Numbered from the stretch's first letter, positions 6,478 to 13,896 are shown. The stretch: DNA of 19,039 nucleotides from Candidatus Staskawiczbacteria bacterium (GCA_943357015.1 CALRFZ010000016.1:1-19039); one strand, 5' to 3'. Numbers and translations are program-made. The notes: a model not told the origin generated them from the sequence alone.

Positions 6478-8445
6478 CTATCGTATTTTTTCTACCGATT
6501 CGGCTAGCATTTGGCAGTATAAGTTTAGACCAATTTTATTAATACTACCTGATTGTTCGCGACCCAAAATATTTCCCGCGCCACGAATTTCCATATCACG
6601 CAGAGCAATTTGATAACCCGCGCCCAGTTCCTTAGCCTCGCCAAGTGCCTTTAGTCTTTCTTGCGCAACTTCATTTATATTTATTGGGTAAAACAAATAG
6701 GCAAAACTTTTTATTTGACTTCGACCAACTCGTCCGCGAATTTGGTAGGCCTGAGAAAGTCCAAGTCGGCTGGCGTCTTCTATTATAATAGTATTTACAT
6801 TGGGCAAATCTATGCCGTTTTCTATGATGGTGGTGGCAATTAAAATATTGGTTTTACCTGTTGAAAAATCCGCCATAACTTTTATAATTTCTTTTTCATT
6901 CATTCGCCCATGAATGGTGCTGATGATGCTTTTCGGGATTAATTTTCGAAGTGCAATTTTTGTTTTTTCAATAGTTTGAATTTTGTTGTGTAAAAAATAA
7001 ACTTGGCCACTACGCGCCAGTTCAGTTTCAATGGCAGATTTAATTTTTAATTTATTGTAAGGTTCAATTTTTGTCTCAATTGCGCTTCGGCCTTGGGGCG
7101 GAGTTTGCATTAAAGATATATTTTTAAAACTAGAAAGCGCCAGGTAAATAGTGCGGGGAATAGGGGTGGCCGACAAGCTTAGTAAATCTAAAGACGGATT
7201 TTTAGCGCGTAATTTTTCTTTTTGTTTAACGCCAAAACGCTGTTCATCGTCAATGATTAACAGTTGCAAATTTTTAAATTCTAAATCGCCAGATAAAACT
7301 CGGTGCGTGCCAATAATGATATCAATTTTACCTTCTTTTATTTCTTGTAAAACTTTTCTTTGTTCTGATTTAGTTTGCATTCGGCTTAGTAATGCAATTT
7401 TAAAGGGCAATGCCTCAAAGCGTTTTTTAAAATTTTGATAATGTTGACTGGCTAAAATAGTGGTGGGGCAAATAATGACGCATTGGTATCCACTGACGCC
7501 AGCTAAAAATGCACTACGGATGGCAATTTCCGTTTTACCAAAACCAACATCACCGCAAACAATTCTGTCCATTGGTTTTTCTAGGGCTAAATCTTTTTTA
7601 ATATCTTCCATAGCTTGCAGTTGGTCTGGGGTTTCTTGATGGGCAAAACCAGCCAGCAAATTTTTTTCTAATTCAAAATCATTAGTGTATGGCAGGCGTT
7701 TAACAATTTCTTTTTGGCTATAAAGCGCTAGCAGTTCTTTAGCTAATTTTTCTACTTCTTCTTTGACTTTTCTTTTAGTGTTTTGCCATAAAGCCGACCC
7801 TAATCTTGCCACTACTGGATCAGAAAATCCGACATAGCGTGAAAGTTTTCTTTCTAGTCCCATCGGCACAAATAGCTTATCATTTTTGGCATATTCTAAA
7901 ACGTAATATTGATCTTGGGTTTTAGTTTTAGTTTTTTCATTTTCTATAACCACCGTTTCAATTGCGCAAAATTTTCCAACACCGTGATCTAAGTGAACTA
8001 AATAGTCTCCCGGTTTTAAATTTTTTAAATCCGAAAATAATTTTTGAGAAGTTAATTTTTTTAGTAATAATTTTTTAGATTTTTCTTCGTCATCAATTTT
8101 TATATTTAACAGTTGGATTGACTCTATGTTGTTGCCTAAAAAATCTAGGCGCAGGGCATTTGTCATATTAATTGGAAAAATTTCTATCAGACCACCTTTT
8201 TGTGAAAAATCACCGGGATCTTGGATTTGAAAAACTTTTTCATATCCCATTTGATCTAATTTGCGCAGTAAATTCATAAAGTCTAGCGATTTTCCGCTTT
8301 CTAAAAATATCACATTGTCTTGGAAAAATTGCTGAGTTTTAGTTGATCGCAAAATTTCATCTAAATTTTGTGTAAACCAAGAAAACTGCTTTTCTAAAAA
8401 GTAGGGGGTAACAGAGGCAATTAATAGATTATTTAGTTTTTCCAT
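6478..8445 (-). CDS. mfd: Trimmed transcription-repair coupling factor (Mfd)
   Basis: Mfd recognises stalled RNA polymerase and pushes it off DNA, normally recruiting UvrA. This version has 655 residues against about 1,100 or more in the family. Residues 50-120 are the end of the UvrB-like module (GYEKV...GDFSQKGGLIEIFP). Residues 138-215 form the RNA-polymerase-interacting CarD-like domain (PGDYLVHLDHGVGKF). Residues 255-580 are the translocase, with Walker A GDVGFGKT (298-305), DDEQ box (399-402), SAT (424-426) and QIRGRVGR (568-575). The TRG-like block GAGYQIALRDMEIRGAGN follows (608-625). Domains 1a and 2 (UvrA binding) and the C-terminal domain 7 are missing. An in-frame TAA lies directly before the ATG, and no domain-7-like sequence follows the stop, so the ends are real. 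RecG is less likely because of the CarD-like domain. Confidence 0.93.
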   Translation of the reverse strand: MEKLNNLLIASVTPYFLEKQFSWFTQNLDEILRSTKTQQFFQDNVIFLESGKSLDFMNLLRKLDQMGYEKVFQIQDPGDFSQKGGLIEIFPINMTNALRLDFLGNNIESIQLLNIKIDDEEKSKKLLLKKLTSQKLFSDLKNLKPGDYLVHLDHGVGKFCAIETVVIENEKTKTKTQDQYYVLEYAKNDKLFVPMGLERKLSRYVGFSDPVVARLGSALWQNTKRKVKEEVEKLAKELLALYSQKEIVKRLPYTNDFELEKNLLAGFAHQETPDQLQAMEDIKKDLALEKPMDRIVCGDVGFGKTEIAIRSAFLAGVSGYQCVIICPTTILASQHYQNFKKRFEALPFKIALLSRMQTKSEQRKVLQEIKEGKIDIIIGTHRVLSGDLEFKNLQLLIIDDEQRFGVKQKEKLRAKNPSLDLLSLSATPIPRTIYLALSSFKNISLMQTPPQGRSAIETKIEPYNKLKIKSAIETELARSGQVYFLHNKIQTIEKTKIALRKLIPKSIISTIHGRMNEKEIIKVMADFSTGKTNILIATTIIENGIDLPNVNTIIIEDASRLGLSQAYQIRGRVGRSQIKSFAYLFYPININEVAQERLKALGEAKELGAGYQIALRDMEIRGAGNILGREQSGSINKIGLNLYCQMLAESVEKIR

Positions 8446-8490
8446 TTATAGGTCACATAGTAACGAAAAATTAAAATATAAGTAAAAACA

Positions 8491-8518
8491 TTGACATTAG
8501 TTTATATAGTGATATTAT
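8491..8518 (+). promoter_or_regulatory. Consensus-type promoter of the 127-residue orphan gene
   Basis: TTGACA (8491-8496) and TATTAT (8513-8518) are separated by 16 bases. The transcript would start near 8526, leaving a leader of about 35 bases that contains AGGAG (8548-8552) seven bases before the GTG start. This region also separates the gene from the divergent mfd. Confidence 0.7.
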
Positions 8519-8559
8519 ATGGTTAATTAATTGAGCGGTCCCTTTTTAGGAGATTAATC

Positions 8560-8943
8560 GTGAATGACGCATCTTTTTGGGCGGAAGCTCAGGCAAGGGT
8601 TAGGGCGATTATTGATGTCTTGGCTTTGTTTTCTAAGGCCATGGATTCTGGCGATGAAGTGTCTGTCCAGTATCAGTTAAGTGTCTTAAGGTCTGTGTCA
8701 GGAAGGCTCGGTGATCATTTTGGCAAACTAGAAGCTTTGGCCATAATTTCTACGGATCAAGAAAAGTCTTTTTTGATCACTGCTAGTCTTGCCAATTCCC
8801 TAAATGGCTATCGCGTTTTGGTTTACCTGATCAAAAATAAACCAGAGGAAATCTTTGAGTTTGTTGGGGGTTGGCATTTGTCGCTTGATTTTATGTTTAA
8901 CTTTTGCAGAGATCAGCAAAAGTTATCGGCGATGCTCAATTAG
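8560..8943 (+). CDS. Unknown 127-residue helical protein
   Basis: I do not recognise a family. The product appears mostly alpha-helical and soluble, with no signal peptide or membrane segment. It has a repeated hydrophobic pattern (ARVRAIIDVLALFSKAM, VLRSVSGRLGDHFGKLEALAI) and few cysteines. The GTG start is chosen because a strong AGGAG sits seven bases before it. The gene is a self-contained unit: consensus promoter, ribosome binding site, single frame and terminator directly after the stop. That differs from the core genes around it, which mostly lack Shine-Dalgarno signals. Its codon use also looks less AT-rich. It lies between divergent mfd and convergent pth. It could be an accessory or lineage-specific gene, and the expression signals make a real gene likely. 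Confidence 0.75.
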   Translation: MNDASFWAEAQARVRAIIDVLALFSKAMDSGDEVSVQYQLSVLRSVSGRLGDHFGKLEALAIISTDQEKSFLITASLANSLNGYRVLVYLIKNKPEEIFEFVGGWHLSLDFMFNFCRDQQKLSAMLN

Positions 8944-8950
8944 TGTTATT

Positions 8951-8982
8951 GTCCCGCTAGATTTGTCTTGCGGGATTTTTTA
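8951..8982 (+). terminator. Intrinsic terminator after the 127-residue gene
   Basis: TCCCGC (8952-8957) pairs with GCGGGA (8970-8975) across a 12-base loop and is followed by a T-run. It begins eight bases after the stop codon. There is no T-run on the minus side, so it does not serve pth. Confidence 0.8.
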
Positions 8983-8994
8983 TTGTAAAAAGTA

Positions 8995-9540
8995 TTAGTT
9001 AAACTTATTCATTGCTTTTTCAATTCCATTGTCAATTAAATATTGCAGAGCATCGAAAGAATTTTTGAGTATTTCTTTTAGTATAATTTTTTCTGCGCTT
9101 GAAAATTTTTGCAGTACCACTTCTATGGCCTTTTGATTATCGGTAGCTACGCCAATTTTCAATCTGATAAAATTATTATTTCCTAAATTCTGGATAATTG
9201 ATTCTACGCCCTTGTGTCCACCAGCCCCGCTATCTTTAGCAAATTTTATTTTTCCTAATGGTAGATCTGTATCGTCGTGAACGACGATTAAATTTTGAAT
9301 TTTGAATTTTGAATTCTGAAATAATGCTTTTGCTAAGCTACCTGATTCGTTCATAAAAGTTTGAGGTTTAACTAAAGTAATGTCATTATGCTCTGAAATT
9401 AAGGAGTTGTATTTTTTTGAAAAGGTGAATTTTGGAAATCCATTTTGTTGTGCAAAAAAATCAACGGCCATAAAGCCTGAATTGTGGCGAGTATAGTTAA
9501 ATTTTGGCCCAGGATTTCCTAGTCCCACAATAATAAACAT
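8995..9540 (-). CDS. pth: Peptidyl-tRNA hydrolase
   Basis: Pth frees tRNA from peptidyl-tRNAs that drop off the ribosome. The 181-residue protein has the family blocks GLGNPGP (6-12), the catalytic histidine H19 in YTRHNSGF, KPQTFMNESG (58-67), VVHDDTDLPLG (86-96) and GGHKG (107-111). The base usually seen in the last block is Asn (E. coli N114, GGHNG); here it is Lys (K110). The stretch from about 73 to 84 (LFQNSKFKIQNL) is encoded by an AT-rich seven-base repeat tract rather than ordinary coding sequence, but the length is kept. The gene starts at 9540, close to a possible minus-strand promoter, so its leader may be very short. Confidence 0.95.
   Translation of the reverse strand: MFIIVGLGNPGPKFNYTRHNSGFMAVDFFAQQNGFPKFTFSKKYNSLISEHNDITLVKPQTFMNESGSLAKALFQNSKFKIQNLIVVHDDTDLPLGKIKFAKDSGAGGHKGVESIIQNLGNNNFIRLKIGVATDNQKAIEVVLQKFSSAEKIILKEILKNSFDALQYLIDNGIEKAMNKFN
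9294..9323. repeat. Seven-base AT-rich repeat tract inside pth
   Basis: The plus strand shows the unit GAATTTT repeated about three to four times, ending in GAATTCTGAA. It is read in frame by pth and gives alternating Phe, Lys, Asn and Ile codons. The period and composition resemble the intergenic tracts upstream of rpsU and ftsZ. Confidence 0.5.
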
Positions 9541-9568
9541 ACTTATATACTATAATTTTTTCTTTGAC

Positions 9569-9596
9569 TTGACAATGCTTTTTATGGGAATATAAT
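9569..9596 (+). promoter_or_regulatory. Perfect consensus promoter of the small-gene island
   Basis: TTGACA (9569-9574) and TATAAT (9591-9596) are separated by 16 bases, and both hexamers match the sigma70 consensus exactly. On the other strand TTGTCA (9570-9575) with TAGTAT (9547-9552, spacer 17) could drive pth, so the two -35 boxes would overlap and the promoters would compete. The minus-strand promoter is more speculative. Confidence 0.75.
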
Positions 9597-9646
9597 GACA
9601 AATAGTGTAAAAGTAGTTCTTTTTATCATTAACAATAGGAGGTGAA

Positions 9647-9757
9647 ATGAAACTCATCTAAGGGGCTGGAAAGAGAAGTTTTGTTTGGAACATAGAAGGG
9701 GCAAGGAACAACAGGATTGGTATTGGTAAGAATAATCCGCATAGTGTCTTAGTTTAG
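9647..9757 (+). other. Tiny leader ORF (four codons), or a small gene broken at codon 5
   Basis: A very strong AGGAGGTG (9638-9645) precedes ATG at 9647, but the frame stops after MKLI at TAA (9659-9661). The same frame is then open for another 31 codons to TAG (9755-9757), which abuts the ribosome binding site of the next gene. Two readings are possible: a leader peptide whose translation affects the genes downstream, or a 36-residue gene with one nonsense change. An open run of this length could also occur by chance, so neither is secure. Confidence 0.35.
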
Positions 9758-9769
9758 AAAGGATAGGCT

Positions 9770-10036
9770 ATGTCGCGTACTGCGTTTTTGACGTTGCCCC
9801 CGCAACGATCAGAAAAGTTAGTGAAATCTTCGCCAAAAAAAGCGAAGTTCACAAAAAAAGAGGAGCAAGCGCTTCTCAGGTTGCACGGAGAGTTCCGTGC
9901 TTATGATCAGTCTGGTACGGTGAGGGACTTGGGTATGGAGGCGGTTTTGCTCGGATTTGAGGATGAATTCGAGTGGAAGCCTGACCATAATTCGGTCCTT
10001 GCCTTCTTGTTGCCCGAGAAAGCATTTTCCTTTTAA
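9770..10036 (+). CDS. Unknown 88-residue basic/acidic protein
   Basis: No family recognised. The N-terminal third is basic and Lys-rich (SEKLVKSSPKKAKFTKKEEQ), followed by a helix-prone LLRLHGEFRAYD stretch, an acidic segment (GFEDEFEWKPDH) and a short hydrophobic end. There is no signal peptide or membrane segment. The ATG at 9770 follows AAAGGA (9758-9763) at good spacing. It is transcribed from the consensus promoter at 9569-9596 with the 72-residue gene downstream. The composition looks clearly less AT-rich than that of pth and lepB on either side, suggesting a separate origin or different codon selection. A protein of this charge pattern could bind nucleic acid, but nothing proves it. 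Confidence 0.65.
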   Translation: MSRTAFLTLPPQRSEKLVKSSPKKAKFTKKEEQALLRLHGEFRAYDQSGTVRDLGMEAVLLGFEDEFEWKPDHNSVLAFLLPEKAFSF

Positions 10037-10133
10037 CTGATATAATGCCACGGTTTGGCAACTTATTAACCCAAGATCAGAGAAGGGGCTTGTGTCTTTT
10101 TCACATCTTACCTTTTGGATAAAGGGATAATGT

Positions 10134-10352
10134 ATGATGCAGATCAATGCGACGAAAAAGGGCAACACTATTTCTCAAGACTTTAAGAGATGGGCCATTG
10201 GAAAGGGTGTCTCGTATCTTAAAAAAGGTCACCCCAAAGAGCATGTTAAGTGCTTTTGGGAAGAAATGGGCTTGCTTATTCGTCGTCGCATCGCTCACGG
10301 TTTGATTGCTCGCATCGTGCACCAGAGAAACCTCGCATTTAGGAAAAAATAG
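10134..10352 (+). CDS. Unknown 72-residue basic protein
   Basis: Not recognised. It is a strongly basic, helix-prone protein (KKGNTISQDFKRWAIGKG near the start; RRRIAHGLIARIVHQRN and RKK at the end) without membrane segments, compatible with nucleic-acid binding but not assignable. ATG 10134 is preferred because AAAGGG (10121-10126) lies seven bases before it. An ATG at 10130 in another frame gives only a short product. The gene is 97 bases downstream of the 88-residue gene and is followed by a strong terminator, so the two form one small operon. Confidence 0.65.
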   Translation: MMQINATKKGNTISQDFKRWAIGKGVSYLKKGHPKEHVKCFWEEMGLLIRRRIAHGLIARIVHQRNLAFRKK

Positions 10353-10379
10353 TTTCACATCAATTCTCCCGCCAGTATA

Positions 10380-10419
10380 AGAGTTGCGCTAATCACAAAC
10401 GGCGCAACTCTCTTTTTTT
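10380..10419 (+). terminator. Intrinsic terminator closing the small-gene island
   Basis: AGAGTTGCGC (10380-10389) pairs with GCGCAACTCT (10402-10411) over 10 bp, with a 12-base loop and a run of seven T (10413-10419). It separates the island from lepB. Confidence 0.9.
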
Positions 10420-10463
10420 ACAGATTTTAGACCTTGCACTATATTAAAAAAAATGGTACATTT

Positions 10464-11075
10464 ATGGATAATATGGAAGAAAATACTCCCATTGAACCTA
10501 GTGTTAAGCTTAATCAGGGTAAGGATTTTGTCAAAAAATCTCTTGTTTTAGTCTGGGAATTTGCCAAAATTATTATTATTGCTGGGATTATTGTTTTGCC
10601 AATTCGTTATTTTTTGTTCCAGCCATTTATTGTTAAGGGAGACTCTATGGTGCCCAATTTTCATTCAGGGGATTATTTAATTGTAGATGAAATCTCTTAC
10701 CGTTTTTCAAATCCAGTTCGCGGAGACGTAGTAGTGTTAAGATATCCCCTTGATAATTCTCAGCGTTTTATTAAGCGCATAATTGGTTTACCCGGTGAAA
10801 CTGTAGAAATTAAAAACGGCAAAGTTAATATTTTAAAAAATGGAGAAATTGTGGAATTAAGCGAGAAAAACTACTTGCCAGATTCTTTGGCGACAGGAGG
10901 TGATGTTACTTTAACGCTAGGCGAGAATAAGTATTTTGTTATGGGTGATAATCGGCCTTTTTCTTATGATTCAAGGCGTTGGGGGGTTTTGCCAATAGAA
11001 GATATTATTGGTAAGGCATTCTTGCGAGTTTTTCCGATTAATAATATGTCTTATATTGGAGCAATTAGTTATTAG
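10464..11075 (+). CDS. lepB: Signal peptidase I
   Basis: LepB cuts signal peptides from exported proteins at the outer face of the membrane. From the chosen start the protein has 203 residues. One N-terminal membrane anchor (about 29-53) precedes the catalytic serine in VKGDSMVP (S61). The general-base lysine is in RFIKRIIGLPGE (K104), and the C-terminal GDNRPFSYDSRRWG box completes the family signature. An in-frame ATG at 10434 would add ten residues, but it lies only 15 bases after the terminator T-run, leaving no room for a promoter and leader. Neither start has a clear ribosome binding site. hisS follows 38 bases downstream. Confidence 0.94.
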   Translation: MDNMEENTPIEPSVKLNQGKDFVKKSLVLVWEFAKIIIIAGIIVLPIRYFLFQPFIVKGDSMVPNFHSGDYLIVDEISYRFSNPVRGDVVVLRYPLDNSQRFIKRIIGLPGETVEIKNGKVNILKNGEIVELSEKNYLPDSLATGGDVTLTLGENKYFVMGDNRPFSYDSRRWGVLPIEDIIGKAFLRVFPINNMSYIGAISY

Positions 11076-11113
11076 TAATTAATGATATCAGTAAGAAGTA
11101 ATTTAAAATCTAA

Positions 11114-12400
11114 ATGTCTAAACTAAAATTACAATCTTTGTCTGGAATGCGGGATATTTTACCAGCAGATCAAGTTTATTTAAAGAGAATTCAAAAGTCG
11201 GTGGAAAGTACTACTCAATATTATGGTTTTCAAAGAATTGATGTGCCGATTTTAGAGTACGCAGAAGTTTTTGCGAAAGGAGCGGGCGACACTTCAGATA
11301 TTGTTGAAAAAGAAATGTATTCATTTAGGACCAAGGGTCAGGATTTAGTAGCTTTGCGTCCCGAATTTACTCCAGGTATTGTAAGAAGTTATATAGAAAA
11401 CGGAATGTATAATTTGCCTCAGCCAGTCAAATTATGGTCATCAGGTCCGTGTTTTCGTCATGACCGGCCACAAAAGGGAAGATACAGGCAATTTTTGCAA
11501 GCCAGTCTTGAGGTACTTGGTGATAAAAGCCCTTCAATTGATGGACAGATTATTCAGATGAGTTTTGATATTTTAAAAGATTTGGGTTTAAAAAATATTA
11601 ATATTGAAGTAAATAGTATTGGCGATGCGGAATGTCGGCCATATTTTAAGAAAATTTTAACTAGCTATTTTCGGTCAAAAAAATCAGCATTATGCGCTGA
11701 TTGTCAACGACGATTAAAAGAAAACCCGTTAAGAATATTGGATTGCAAAGAAGAGAAGTGTCAGCAAGTAAAATCTGGTGCGCCCCAAATTATTGATCAC
11801 TTGTGCGAAACCTGTCATGCTCATTTTAAACAGGTATTAGAATTTTTAGATGAATTGGAATTACCTTACACTTTAAATCCCTATTTGGTGCGTGGCTTGG
11901 ATTATTACACTAAAACCGTATTTGAAATTTCAGAAAAAAGCGAAGCTGGTGTTCAGTATGGCGCCTTAGCATCTGGAGGTAGATACGATAATTTAGTTAA
12001 AATTTTAGGAGGCAGAGAAACTCCTGCTTGCGGAGTTGGGATTGGAATTTCTCGGATTATGGAACTGATGATGGAAAAAGAAATTAAGGTGGAAAAAAAG
12101 GAAGAAAAAATACAAATATTTTTGGCGCAATTGGGTCAGTCGGCCAAACGCAAAAGTTTAAAGCTTTTTGAAGAATTTAGGTCAGCCAAAATTCCAATGG
12201 CAGAATCTTTTTCCAAAGATTCATTGCGAACTCAGTTAAATACGGCTAATAAAATGGGAGTTAAATGGGTTTTAATATTTGGCCAACGTGAAGCACTGGA
12301 AGATTTTATAACGTTGCGAAATATGGAAACAGGGGTTCAAGAGGAAATAAAATTAGACAAGGTCGTAGAAGAAATGCGTGAGAGAATTAATAAAAAATAA
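11114..12400 (+). CDS. hisS: Histidyl-tRNA synthetase
   Basis: A class II synthetase that charges tRNA-His. The 428 residues carry GMRDILP (11-17), motif 2 FRHDRPQKGRYRQF (114-127), the histidine-binding LVRGLDYYT (258-266), SGGRYDNL (287-294) and motif 3 GVGIGISRI (307-315). A C-terminal anticodon-binding domain covers about 332-428. The insertion domain has a cysteine set (C194, C197, C211, C216, C231, C234) that could bind zinc, as in some other bacterial HisRS. Frame and length are normal. It is in line with lepB upstream and rpsU downstream, the latter separated by an AT-rich repeat tract. Confidence 0.97.
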   Translation: MSKLKLQSLSGMRDILPADQVYLKRIQKSVESTTQYYGFQRIDVPILEYAEVFAKGAGDTSDIVEKEMYSFRTKGQDLVALRPEFTPGIVRSYIENGMYNLPQPVKLWSSGPCFRHDRPQKGRYRQFLQASLEVLGDKSPSIDGQIIQMSFDILKDLGLKNINIEVNSIGDAECRPYFKKILTSYFRSKKSALCADCQRRLKENPLRILDCKEEKCQQVKSGAPQIIDHLCETCHAHFKQVLEFLDELELPYTLNPYLVRGLDYYTKTVFEISEKSEAGVQYGALASGGRYDNLVKILGGRETPACGVGIGISRIMELMMEKEIKVEKKEEKIQIFLAQLGQSAKRKSLKLFEEFRSAKIPMAESFSKDSLRTQLNTANKMGVKWVLIFGQREALEDFITLRNMETGVQEEIKLDKVVEEMRERINKK

Positions 12401-12447
12401 CTAATTAATCTAATTAAATAAAAAATTTAAAATATCTAATTCCTAAA

Positions 12448-12480
12448 TTTTAGAAATTAGAAATTAAAAATTAGAAATTT
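12448..12480. repeat. AT-rich seven-base repeat tract upstream of rpsU
   Basis: Units close to AGAAATT recur about four times at seven-base spacing, just before rpsU. The same GAAATTAGAAATTA core occurs upstream of ftsZ (around 15801-15814), and a related tract lies inside pth. It contains no gene. Confidence 0.55.
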
Positions 12481-12487
12481 TCGTGAT

Positions 12488-12706
12488 ATGGCTTTAGAAG
12501 TCAGAAAAAAAGATAAAGAGAGTTCTCAAAATTTAGTACACAGATTTACTAAGGTTGTTAGGCAAAGTGGAGTCTTGCTTTCGGTGCGCGGAAAGCAATT
12601 TCGCAAAAGACCAAAGTCAGCTTTGGCAAAAAAACTTTCAGCTTTAAGAAGGGTGCAAATGAGAAAAGATAAAATTATTGCAGAGAAATTATCTAAACCT
12701 AAGTAA
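12488..12706 (+). CDS. rpsU: 30S ribosomal protein S21
   Basis: S21 binds the 30S platform near the anti-Shine-Dalgarno end of 16S rRNA. The 72-residue product has the family layout: ALEVRKK start, LVHRFTKVVRQSGVL helix, an arginine-rich FRKRPKS turn and a basic second helix with SALRR near the end. The call rests on this pattern, the size and the basic charge. Adjacent yqeY is a common bacterial partner of rpsU, which supports it. No Shine-Dalgarno precedes the ATG. Confidence 0.88.
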   Translation: MALEVRKKDKESSQNLVHRFTKVVRQSGVLLSVRGKQFRKRPKSALAKKLSALRRVQMRKDKIIAEKLSKPK

Positions 12707-12720
12707 ACTTGGTAATAAAA

Positions 12721-13218
12721 ATGCTTAAACAAAAAATCCAAGAAGATATCAAAAATTCTATGAAGCAAGGCAATCAATTAATAGTTGATGTTTTGCGTAT
12801 GGCGTCATCTGCGATAAATGCAAAGGAAAAGGAAAAAAGATATAAGTTAACTAAAGAAGATTCAGAAATTAAAGAAGCTGAATTGATGTTGGCTTCGCAA
12901 TTAACTGACGAGGAAATAATTCTGGTGATTGCTTCTGAGGTTAAAAAAAGAAAAGATGCGATTGAGCTTTATTTGCAAGGTGGCCGACCAGAACTCGCCG
13001 ATAATGAAAAAAAAGAAATTGAAATTTTGCAACAATACTTGCCCGAACAATTACCAATTGAAGAGCTTAAAGAAATGGTTAAGGTTTCAATAAAAAATAT
13101 GGGAGCTTTGTCGGTTAAGGATACAGGAAAGATAATGGCAGATCTTATTCCAATTGTTAAGGGTAGGGCTGATAATTCCGAAATTAGTAAGATAATTAAA
13201 GAATTACTAAATGGATAA
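12721..13218 (+). CDS. yqeY: YqeY / GatB-like domain protein
   Basis: A 165-residue stand-alone protein of the YqeY family, related to the tRNA-binding tail domain of GatB. It has the helical N-terminal half (KIQEDIKNSMKQG, VLRMASSAINAKE), the ELYLQGGRPELADNEKKEIEIL block and the ending in which a conserved GKIMADLIPIVKGRAD helps tRNA recognition in relatives. A role in amidotransferase or tRNA quality control is suspected, not shown. ATG 12721 is used rather than the in-frame TTG at 12709, because it starts the family's usual N terminus. The 3' end overlaps the next gene by eight bases. Confidence 0.9.
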   Translation: MLKQKIQEDIKNSMKQGNQLIVDVLRMASSAINAKEKEKRYKLTKEDSEIKEAELMLASQLTDEEIILVIASEVKKRKDAIELYLQGGRPELADNEKKEIEILQQYLPEQLPIEELKEMVKVSIKNMGALSVKDTGKIMADLIPIVKGRADNSEISKIIKELLNG

Positions 13219-13855
13219 TAAAAAATTAATACCGATTGGCATTTTATTTAAAAAGAGTTACGAATTTTATAAAATCAATTTTTATAAAATATTGCTTTTG
13301 GCTTTAATTCCATTTGCTATTTTTTCAATCTACTCATTTCTTGATGCAAACGACCCAATGGCTGGAATAAGTAATTTTTTTGCAGTTTACTCAATGATAT
13401 TTTTTTTGCTTTATTTAATAGTGACTTTTTTAACCCGGGTTAATTTTTTTTATCTTATAAAGAATCCAACACTTGATATTAAAAGCCTAATGTCAGTTTC
13501 TTGGAAAAATATAGCCTCTTTTGCACGGGTTTCATTTTTGGTGGGCATCATTTGTGTCGGATGGTTTGTTCTATTGGTAATTCCTGGGATTATTTTTACT
13601 GTATGGTTTAGTTTATCTTTGTATGTTTTTGTCTTTGAGGGCAAAGGGGGCATGAGTGCGCTTTATAGAAGTAAAGACTTGGTTTCAGGATATTGGTGGC
13701 CAGTATTTTTGCGTATGTTAATTTTTGGAATAATTTCCAGTATCATCGGGTGGTTTCCTGTTATTGGAAGCGTAGTTGGAATATTCTTTCTAATTCCTGT
13801 GGGAGTAATTTATAGCTATTATATTTATGATGATTTAAGAATGATCAAAGCTTAA
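13211..13855 (+). CDS. Polytopic membrane protein of unknown function
   Basis: The 214-residue product has about six hydrophobic segments: one near 27-45, one near 57-77, a pair over 104-142 and a pair over 165-205. Between the pairs lies a short soluble loop, FEGKGGMSALYRSKDLVSGYWW. The LVIPGIIFTVWFSLSLYVFVFEG stretch resembles membrane proteins often annotated as DUF975-like or glycerophosphodiester-phosphodiesterase membrane domains, but I cannot assign a family. It overlaps yqeY by eight bases, so translation is probably coupled, and it is the last gene before a strong terminator. Confidence 0.82.
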   Translation: MDNKKLIPIGILFKKSYEFYKINFYKILLLALIPFAIFSIYSFLDANDPMAGISNFFAVYSMIFFLLYLIVTFLTRVNFFYLIKNPTLDIKSLMSVSWKNIASFARVSFLVGIICVGWFVLLVIPGIIFTVWFSLSLYVFVFEGKGGMSALYRSKDLVSGYWWPVFLRMLIFGIISSIIGWFPVIGSVVGIFFLIPVGVIYSYYIYDDLRMIKA

Positions 13856-13866
13856 TTTGAGAAAAA

Positions 13867-13896
13867 CGGCGCCGGCAAAAGCCGGCGCTGTTTTTT
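13867..13896 (+). terminator. GC-rich intrinsic terminator ending the lepB-to-membrane-protein run
   Basis: A 10-bp stem (13867-13876 with 13881-13890, one G-T pair) with an AAAA loop is followed by six T. Its GC content stands out from the surroundings. It divides the translation cluster from the ybeY-ftsAZ cluster. Confidence 0.92.

Noticed and set aside
9818..10358. Minus-strand reading frames opposite the 88- and 72-residue genes
   Set aside because: No ribosome binding sites or promoters on that strand; the plus strand carries promoter, ribosome binding sites and terminator.
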